From an uncultured Candidatus Actinomarina sp. (GTDB taxonomy: Bacteria; Actinomycetota; Acidimicrobiia; Actinomarinales; Actinomarinaceae), in assembly GCA_902519215.1 (NCBI GenBank), contig CABYIX010000007.1, positions 1-57,999 on the forward strand: a DNA stretch of 57,999 nucleotides, read 5' to 3'. This document shows, piece by piece, positions 52,143 through 57,999 of the stretch. Both the position numbers and the translations under genes were made by a program. Every line of letters begins with the position of its first letter. Position 1 is the first letter of the stretch. The notes under the pieces are model-generated. The model saw only the letters and a list, made by a program, of their open reading frames with translations, made no database searches and was not told the origin of the DNA.

Positions 52143-54158
52143 TTATACTTCTACTTCACCAAGAATTTCTATGGTATCCCCTTCTTTAATATCTTTATAG
52201 TCAGAAAGTCCGATACCACACTCAAGACCTTCATTTACAACTTCAACATTGTCTTTAAAACGCCTTAAAGAAACAATGTTTCCCTCATAAATAACCACAC
52301 CTTGTCGAAGTAATCTTGCTTTTGCATTTAATTCAACTTTACCCTCACTAACAATTGAACCAGCAACTACACCAACCTTAGGAGCTCTAAATGTAGTCTT
52401 CACATCAACCATGCCAATAACTACTTCTTCTGTTTTTATTGTCATTTGACCAATTACAGCTTCCGATACGTCATCCAAAAGTTCATAAATAATACTATAT
52501 GTTCTAACATCTATGCCCTTACTCTGTGCCATATTTCGAGCTTGACTATCAGGTCTTACATTAAATCCAATAATTAAAGAATCAGTAGCACCTGCTAAAT
52601 CTACATCTGAAAGTACTATCCCTCCAACTGCAGAGTGTACAATTTGTATATTTACTTCCTCTGTAGATAATTTATTTACGCCCTCTCTAATAGCTTCTAC
52701 AGATCCATTTGTATCAGCTTTTAAAATAATATTGACATTGTTTAATTCTCCTTCTTGTAAAAGTTTCATCATATCTGACATACGAGACTCTACAGAAAAA
52801 GAAGTATCATCATGGATTTTGAGTTTGTTTTTATTATTTTCGGCTTTTGATTTTGCTAATTTTTGATTTTTTACTGCTACAAATTGATCACCAGCAGTAG
52901 GAGATTCGTCCCAACCAATTAAATCTACCGGTGAACCAGGAACAACTGTTTTTTGTATTTTATTGTTATGATCAAACATGGATTTAACCCTACAGAATGC
53001 TTGACCCGCATAAAGAAAATCTCCTTGTTTTAATGTGCCTCTTGTAACTATAACTGTAGCTACATTTCCTCTACCAACTTCCATTCTGGATTCAATTATG
53101 TATCCAGAAGCTTCAGTCTCAAAATCTGCCTTTAATTCTTCTATTTCTGCAACTAATGCAAGTGTTTCTAATAAATCATCTACCCCAGTTCCTTTTAAAG
53201 CAGATACTTCTACTACAGGAACTTCTCCACCTAGATCTTCAGTAATTAAGTCATATTTGGTTAAATCTGCCTTAATCATAGATGGATTTGCTTCTGGAAG
53301 ATCGCATTTATTAATAGCAACTACAATCGGAACGTCTGCAGCTTTTGAATGATTAATAGCTTCAACTGTTTGTGGCATAACACCATCATCTGCTGCAACA
53401 ACTAGAACAACAATATCTGTTACATTTGCTCCTCTTGCTCTCATTTGTGTAAAAGCTTCATGACCAGGAGTGTCTATAAATGTAATACCTGTTTCACCTG
53501 TTTGTACTTTATATGCTCCGACATGTTGAGTGATTCCACCAGCTTCACCATCAGCTACTTTTTCATTCCTAATGTAATCTAAAAGGCTTGTTTTTCCATG
53601 GTCAACATGGCCCATAACAGTGATAATTGGAGCTCTTAATTGTAATTTGTCTGGATCGTCTTCAAAGTCTTCAAAATCGATAATGTCTTCTCTAGATATT
53701 GTGACTGGGTCTATTAAGTCTGCAATTAAATTATATTTCTCAAGAAGTTTCTCAATGTCAGTATCATCGAGTGGAGTATCTATTGCTTTCATAATTCCAA
53801 AAGACATCAAATCTCCAACTATTTGGGTGGCATCAATATCAACAATATTACTTATTTGATCAGGAGTTGAATTTTTTGTTATTTCAACAATAGAGACATT
53901 GTCATCTGCTGGTATTTCATTATTTTCTAATTCCTCAGTCTCGACTATCTCGTCTACTGATTCAGATTCTTCTTCTACTGTTGCAGGATATGATTCTGCT
54001 TCTGGAAATAGGGACAGTTTAACTAATTGCTCTTCTTCTTCAGTTAGTCCTGAAGAAGCGGTTTTTACTTCAATTCCTAGTTCTTTTGCATGAAAAAGAA
54101 TATCTGCAGAGGCTATATCAAGCTCTTTAGCGATTTGATGTATTCGCTTTTTGGCCAT
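52143..54158 (-). CDS. infB: Translation initiation factor IF-2
   Basis: 671 residues, a short form: the N-terminal region before the G domain is only about 175 residues. It begins with the IF2_N motif [19 protein letters not shown], then an acidic linker. GTPase motifs: [17 protein letters not shown], '[18 protein letters not shown]', '[12 protein letters not shown]' and '[11 protein letters not shown]'. It places initiator tRNA on the 30S subunit. It starts directly after nusA (0-base gap); no ylxR-like gene lies between them. Confidence 0.97.
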   Translation of the reverse strand: MAKKRIHQIAKELDIASADILFHAKELGIEVKTASSGLTEEEEQLVKLSLFPEAESYPATVEEESESVDEIVETEELENNEIPADDNVSIVEITKNSTPDQISNIVDIDATQIVGDLMSFGIMKAIDTPLDDTDIEKLLEKYNLIADLIDPVTISREDIIDFEDFEDDPDKLQLRAPIITVMGHVDHGKTSLLDYIRNEKVADGEAGGITQHVGAYKVQTGETGITFIDTPGHEAFTQMRARGANVTDIVVLVVAADDGVMPQTVEAINHSKAADVPIVVAINKCDLPEANPSMIKADLTKYDLITEDLGGEVPVVEVSALKGTGVDDLLETLALVAEIEELKADFETEASGYIIESRMEVGRGNVATVIVTRGTLKQGDFLYAGQAFCRVKSMFDHNNKIQKTVVPGSPVDLIGWDESPTAGDQFVAVKNQKLAKSKAENNKNKLKIHDDTSFSVESRMSDMMKLLQEGELNNVNIILKADTNGSVEAIREGVNKLSTEEVNIQIVHSAVGGIVLSDVDLAGATDSLIIGFNVRPDSQARNMAQSKGIDVRTYSIIYELLDDVSEAVIGQMTIKTEEVVIGMVDVKTTFRAPKVGVVAGSIVSEGKVELNAKARLLRQGVVIYEGNIVSLRRFKDNVEVVNEGLECGIGLSDYKDIKEGDTIEILGEVEV

Positions 54159-55193
54159 TTATTCTTCCTCTTTATCAGATGTCTCTTCTTCAATTACTGG
54201 TTCTTCTTGTGGAGAGTCCCCTAGTCCTTCAATATCAATCTTATATCCAGTAAGTTTTGCTGCTAGTCGTGCATTCTGACCTTCTTTACCAATAGCTAAA
54301 GAAAGTTGGTTGTCTTTAACAACTACTCGAGCTGATTTTGTGTGTTCGTCAATTTCAACTTCATCAATATCAGCAGGTCCTAGAGCTTCTTTTATAAACC
54401 TTACTTTATCTTCTCTCCATTCAACAACATCTAGCTTTTCTCCTCTAAGTTCGTTAACTATCTGTCTAACTCTATTACCCCTAGATCCAACACATGCACC
54501 TTTAGGATCAACATTTGGATCATTTGAAAATACTGCAATTTTTGTTCTGCTTCCAGGTTCTCGAGCTATTGCTCGCAATTCAACAGTTCCATCAGTTAGT
54601 TCAGGAACTTCAAGTTCAAGCATTCTTTGAACAAATTCAGCTTTGCTTCTACTGACAATAATTGGTATGCCTTTTGCATCTTCTCTAACTTCAGTAATTA
54701 AAGCCTTAACTCTATTTCCTCTTTCTAATCTTTCAAAAGGAACTCTTTCTCCAGAAGGAATAACCGCTTCAGCATCTTGTAAATCTAAAATTGTTTGATT
54801 AAATCGTGGATCAAATTGTGTAACAATACCAGTAATTAACTCCCCTTCTCTTCCAATGTAAGCATCTAAAACTGTTGCCCTTTTAGCATCTCTAATCTTT
54901 GTAGTCATCATTTGTTTAAATGACTGAGCAGCTATTCGACCAAATTCATCCTCATCAAGTTCTACCTTCCATTCTTCAATAACGTTTCCTTCATTATCTA
55001 ACTCCTGAGCATAAATTAATACCTCACCAGAATCTGGATTTAGTGTTACTCTTGCTTCTTCTGCGGCATTAGGGATTCTCATATATGCAGATCTAAATGC
55101 TGAAACTAGTGCTTCATACATGCTTTCTACTGCAACACCTTTATCTAGCGCTAACGACTCAATGGCTTGTTTACTCTCATTTCCTAATTTCAT
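54159..55193 (-). CDS. nusA: Transcription termination/antitermination factor NusA
   Basis: 344 residues. An N-terminal RNAP-binding domain (MYEALVSAFRSAYMR region), S1 domain ('GREGELITGIVTQFDPRF'), KH1 ('IVSRSKAEFVQRMLELEVPEL' zone) and KH2 ('LSLAIGKEGQNARLAAKLTGY') are visible, followed by an acidic tail. It controls pausing and termination. It sits 2 bases after the rimP stop. Confidence 0.96.
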   Translation of the reverse strand: MKLGNESKQAIESLALDKGVAVESMYEALVSAFRSAYMRIPNAAEEARVTLNPDSGEVLIYAQELDNEGNVIEEWKVELDEDEFGRIAAQSFKQMMTTKIRDAKRATVLDAYIGREGELITGIVTQFDPRFNQTILDLQDAEAVIPSGERVPFERLERGNRVKALITEVREDAKGIPIIVSRSKAEFVQRMLELEVPELTDGTVELRAIAREPGSRTKIAVFSNDPNVDPKGACVGSRGNRVRQIVNELRGEKLDVVEWREDKVRFIKEALGPADIDEVEIDEHTKSARVVVKDNQLSLAIGKEGQNARLAAKLTGYKIDIEGLGDSPQEEPVIEEETSDKEEE

Positions 55194-55195
55194 AA

Positions 55196-55669
55196 CTATC
55201 CTTTAACTTTTTCCTTAAACTGTTTAAATTCAATTTTTGCATTTTTAATATTAATAAATTTTATTTGAAGAATTTCTTCGTTAATCTCTAAAAAGATTTC
55301 TTCGTGGTTTACAGAATGTATAATTCCTTCATGTAAATAAATACTATTTATTGGCTCTATAGTTTTTACCTTGACCAATTCACCTACTGACATCTCAAAA
55401 TGGCGAAAAGTCTTAAGCTTTCTTTCAATTCCAGGACTTGATACAACCATATCATAAGAACCTTTTTCTATTCCCATGTCGTCAAGAAGTCTTTGAAATT
55501 GTTTATTTAGTCTAGAAGTTACTTCTAAAGTAATAGTATTTGAAGAGTACACATAGACTTCTATCCTGGAAATAGTTGGAAAATCAACTAAGTTAAGATC
55601 ATAAAGTTCAAGATTTTCTTCTTTTAGATACGAATCAAAAGCTTGGTAGATTTCATTTTCAGAAATCAT
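55196..55669 (-). CDS. rimP: Ribosome maturation factor RimP
   Basis: 157 residues from the ATG at 55669. GGAGG lies 5 bases upstream and settles this start over an in-frame ATG 4 codons earlier, which itself overlaps the Shine-Dalgarno. The family pattern 'LYDLNLVDFPTISRIEVYVY' and 'GSYDMVVSSPGIERKLKTFRHFEM' is clear (SSPGIxRPLxxxxHF). It assists 30S assembly. It is the first gene of the rimP-nusA-infB block. Confidence 0.94.
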   Translation of the reverse strand: MISENEIYQAFDSYLKEENLELYDLNLVDFPTISRIEVYVYSSNTITLEVTSRLNKQFQRLLDDMGIEKGSYDMVVSSPGIERKLKTFRHFEMSVGELVKVKTIEPINSIYLHEGIIHSVNHEEIFLEINEEILQIKFINIKNAKIEFKQFKEKVKG

Positions 55670-55684
55670 AAAAACCTCCATTCA

Positions 55685-55710
55685 TAAAAAAAGCGGGTTT
55701 GACACCCACT
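55685..55710 (-). terminator. Intrinsic terminator after proS
   Basis: On the minus strand AGTGGGT pairs with ACCCGCT (one G-T pair) around loop GTCAA, followed by seven Ts. It ends the ispG-proS transcript 64 bases past proS and lies just before the rimP ribosome site, so rimP needs its own start nearby or read-through. Confidence 0.9.
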
Positions 55711-55773
55711 ATACATAGTTATATTGTCTTCTTAAATTTTACCAAATCCTGAGTATAAGTTAAAGAGATTTTA

Positions 55774-57204
55774 TTAATATGCTTTAGAAAATATAGCTAG
55801 ATTTCCTTTTTTAGTGGAGTCATTTACAGATGTATCTGTTTCTGTTGAATCTAGTAAATAACACCGAAGTGTTGCTTTTGTAAGTTCTTTGATTTCGTTT
55901 TCGTCATCACTATTTTCATGCCAGTAACAAGTTACAAAACCTGGTTTTGAATTTAATGATTCTATTAACTCATCTTTAGTGCTTACATGAATAGTGTTCT
56001 CTTCTTGATACTTCTTAGAAGAATCAAGCATACTAATTTGTATATCGTCTAAAACAGAGTGAATTTTTTTACTAATATCTGATATCGGAACAGAAAACTT
56101 ACCATCTACACCATCTCTTCTTGAAAAAACAACAGAACCATTTTCAATATCTTTAGGTCCAATCTCAATCCTTAAAGGAACTCCTTTTAGTTCCCATTCA
56201 TTAAATTTGAAACCAGGTGATAAGTTTTCTCTATCATCAATCTTTACCCTGAATTGGTTGCCAATTTCATTATTTATTTCATTTACAATTTTCATCACCG
56301 GTTCTTTATGTTCTTCTTTAGGTGTTATTGGAATTAAAACAATCTGGCTTGGTGCAAGTTTTGGAGGAAGTTGAAGACCTTTATCATCTCCATGTGCCAT
56401 AATTATCATTCCAATTAACCTAGTGCTAACACCCCAACTTGTCTGGTAGGGGTACTGTAATTTATTATTTTCATCTGTAAATTGAATATCAAAAGCCTTA
56501 GAAAAGTTTTGGCCAAGCTCATGAGATGTTCCTGCTTGTAAAGCTTTCATATCTTTCATCATTGCTTCAATTGAATAGGTTGTAGTAGCTCCAGCAAATC
56601 TTTCATTTGCTGATTTAATTCCTTTTAAAACAGATACTCCAGCTACATTTTCAGCGAATTCAGCATATATATCTAACATTTGTCGCGCTTCTACTGTTGC
56701 TTCTTCTGCTGTTTTATGAGCAGTATGTCCCTCTTGCCAAAGAAACTCAGATGTTCTTAAAAATAATCTAGTTCGCATTTCCCACCGTACGACATTTGCC
56801 CATTGATTTATTAACATTGGAAGGTCTCTGTGACTTTTAATCCACTTAGAAAACATATGATTAATAATTGTCTCGGATGTTGGTCGAACAACTAATGGTT
56901 CTTCCAATTCTTTTCCACCCGCATGTGTAACTGTTGCTAATTCTGGAGCAAAACCTTCTACATGTTCAGCTTCTTTTTGAATAAAAGAATTTGGTATAAA
57001 TAAAGGAAAATAAGCATTTTCATGACCTGTCTCTTTAAATCGTTTATCTAAATAACTTTGAACACCTTCCCATAAGGAATATCCGTATGGCCTAATTACC
57101 ATAGTTCCTTTAACCGGTGAATAGTCTGCAAGTTTTGCCTGATGAATAATATCTGTATACCACTGATTAAAGTCATCTGACATCGGAGTTATTTTTTCAA
57201 CCAT
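55774..57204 (-). CDS. proS: Prolyl-tRNA synthetase
   Basis: 476 residues, the short (type 3, archaeal/eukaryote-like) form. Class II motifs: motif 1 'GYSLWEGVQSYLDKRF', motif 2 'VVRWEMRTRLFLRTSEFLWQEGHTAH', motif 3 'WGVSTRLIGMIIMAHGDDKGLQLPPKLAPSQ' (in parts). The anticodon-binding domain follows 'VLIPI', then a C-terminal zinc-like tail. It charges tRNA-Pro. It lies 18 bases after ispG. Confidence 0.96.
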   Translation of the reverse strand: MVEKITPMSDDFNQWYTDIIHQAKLADYSPVKGTMVIRPYGYSLWEGVQSYLDKRFKETGHENAYFPLFIPNSFIQKEAEHVEGFAPELATVTHAGGKELEEPLVVRPTSETIINHMFSKWIKSHRDLPMLINQWANVVRWEMRTRLFLRTSEFLWQEGHTAHKTAEEATVEARQMLDIYAEFAENVAGVSVLKGIKSANERFAGATTTYSIEAMMKDMKALQAGTSHELGQNFSKAFDIQFTDENNKLQYPYQTSWGVSTRLIGMIIMAHGDDKGLQLPPKLAPSQIVLIPITPKEEHKEPVMKIVNEINNEIGNQFRVKIDDRENLSPGFKFNEWELKGVPLRIEIGPKDIENGSVVFSRRDGVDGKFSVPISDISKKIHSVLDDIQISMLDSSKKYQEENTIHVSTKDELIESLNSKPGFVTCYWHENSDDENEIKELTKATLRCYLLDSTETDTSVNDSTKKGNLAIFSKAY

Positions 57205-57222
57205 GTCTATATCTTAAAGGTT

Positions 57223-57999
57223 TTAATTTTCAATATCAGTATTTGCGGATATCTCAATCACTGATTTTGTTTTTTTAACAAAGTCATTAACATCACCTTG
57301 AGAATCTATTAGTTCTTTAGCGTCCTGTGCAGCAATAGTTGCAGCATTTTTATCTGCAGCAGCTAATCTAGCCTCAACTCCCTCTTCAGCAAGAAGTCGT
57401 CCTTCTTTTACTAAAGCTTCAACCATATCTTTTTCTTTTACTACCTTAACTACTTGACCTTTTATAAAAAGATGACCTCTTCCTTTTCCAGCAGCAATTC
57501 CTAAATCTGCAGATCTAGCCTCACCAGGTCCGTTAACTACACAGCCCATTACAGCAACTTGTAAAGGGAACCCTTCTTTTTCCAAAGCTGCCTGGGCTTC
57601 ACTTGCAACTTGAATTACATCTACTTCCGCTCTACCACAACTGGGACAGGCTATTAAGTCCAAGGATTTTCTTTCTCTTAAATTAAGATACTCGAGTAAC
57701 TGTCTACCATATTTTGCTTCTTCAACAGGATCAGTAGTAAGTGATAATCTTATAGTGTCACCAATTCCTTCTGATAATAATGTTGATATCCCTGCTATAG
57801 ATTTAATTAAACCGCCAGGTAAGGGTCCTGCTTCAGTTACACCTAAATGCAACGGATACTCAACTTTTTCAGCAAGTAATCTATACGAATCAATCATTGA
57901 TGGAACATTTGAGTGTTTTACGGAAATCTTAATATTATTAAAGTTAACATCCTGAAGATACCTGGTTTCTAATAAAGCTGATTCAACTAGCGCCTCTGG
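57223..57999 (-). CDS. ispG: 4-hydroxy-3-methylbut-2-enyl diphosphate synthase, 5' end cut by window
   Basis: The last 258 residues are visible; the coding frame runs through the window end at 57999. Conserved parts: 'EALVESALLETRYL', 'YPLHLGVTEAG', the cluster cysteines in IACPSCGRAEVDV, and 'GCVVNGPGE'. It makes HMBDP in the non-mevalonate isoprenoid pathway with a [4Fe-4S] cluster. An extended Ala-rich tail (about 45 residues) follows the usual end. It is the upstream partner of proS. Confidence 0.95.
   Translation of the reverse strand, partial: PEALVESALLETRYLQDVNFNNIKISVKHSNVPSMIDSYRLLAEKVEYPLHLGVTEAGPLPGGLIKSIAGISTLLSEGIGDTIRLSLTTDPVEEAKYGRQLLEYLNLRERKSLDLIACPSCGRAEVDVIQVASEAQAALEKEGFPLQVAVMGCVVNGPGEARSADLGIAAGKGRGHLFIKGQVVKVVKEKDMVEALVKEGRLLAEEGVEARLAAADKNAATIAAQDAKELIDSQGDVNDFVKKTKSVIEISANTDIEN

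Noticed and set aside
57755-57955. Plus-strand ORF opposite ispG
   Set aside because: The minus strand carries clear IspG sequence right to the window end; shadow.
1-57999. CRISPR arrays, insertion sequences, prophage genes
   Set aside because: No direct-repeat arrays, transposase, integrase or phage structural genes were seen on either strand; only tRNA fragments hint at past integration.

Overview
The window is an AT-rich (about one third G+C by eye), gene-dense piece of bacterial chromosome. It has no stretch over 300 bases free of genes or candidate RNA elements. Gene order and content point to a free-living marine actinobacterium of the streamlined, low-GC type (Actinomarinales/Acidimicrobiia-like). 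The evidence is the lexA / LysM protein / nrdR cluster, a GAAC-N4-GTTC SOS box in front of lexA and recA, several F420-type oxidoreductases (LLM family, deazaflavin nitroreductase family), a DinB/MDMPI-type protein and many apparently leaderless genes. This placement is inference; no rRNA gene is present to confirm it.

Layout. 1-9.7 kb holds accessory and metabolic genes: two small alpha-beta-barrel proteins, a cytochrome b561, a lipase-like hydrolase with an alkyltransferase, typA, an aldo/keto reductase, a DoxX-like protein and a type II NADH dehydrogenase. A 3' fragment of tRNA-Val lies at about 0.5 kb and a degraded 3' fragment of tRNA-Phe at about 9.8 kb. 9.8-14.5 kb holds a PanB-like protein, a DUF1295 membrane enzyme and a minus-strand unit of dut, tRNA-Gly, tRNA-Cys, a peptidase E-like gene, a SRAP gene, a small membrane gene and tRNA-Val. 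15.6-22.3 kb is the housekeeping and SOS cluster nrdR, LysM, lexA, dapF, miaA, miaB, recA, cinA. 22.4-26.4 kb holds a probable selenocysteine-containing thioredoxin-like lipoprotein followed by a phosphonate/phosphite-type ABC transporter (phnD-phnC-phnE-phnE). 26.4-30.4 kb holds ftsK, dapA and dapB. 30.5-33.4 kb is a two-gene module of a VWA/HExxH protein and an unusual CobS-like AAA protein. 33.4-46.4 kb is mixed accessory: BtpA, SbtA bicarbonate transporter, SDR, MFS exporter, a umuC/umuD pair with a DNA-hypermodification-family gene, a haloalkane dehalogenase, F420 and flavin enzymes, folate cycle-ligase and an acyltransferase. 46.4-58 kb is the translation and RNA-processing block on the minus strand: ispG (cut by the window end), proS, rimP, nusA, infB, rbfA, nrnA, truB, ribF, rpsO, pnp.

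The most interesting points are as follows. (1) An in-frame TGA at 22560 sits exactly at the first position of a CxxC thioredoxin motif and is followed by a SECIS-like hairpin. (2) Two genes appear to start at non-ATG/GTG/TTG codons: phnE at an ATT and dut at a CTG or ATT. (3) umuC is followed by a protein of the 5-hmdU DNA kinase helical-domain family. (4) The CobS-like AAA protein has lost both Mg-coordinating Walker positions. (5) Several structured intergenic RNAs are present, at 2450-2521, 6208-6261, 24027-24060 and 48753-48789.
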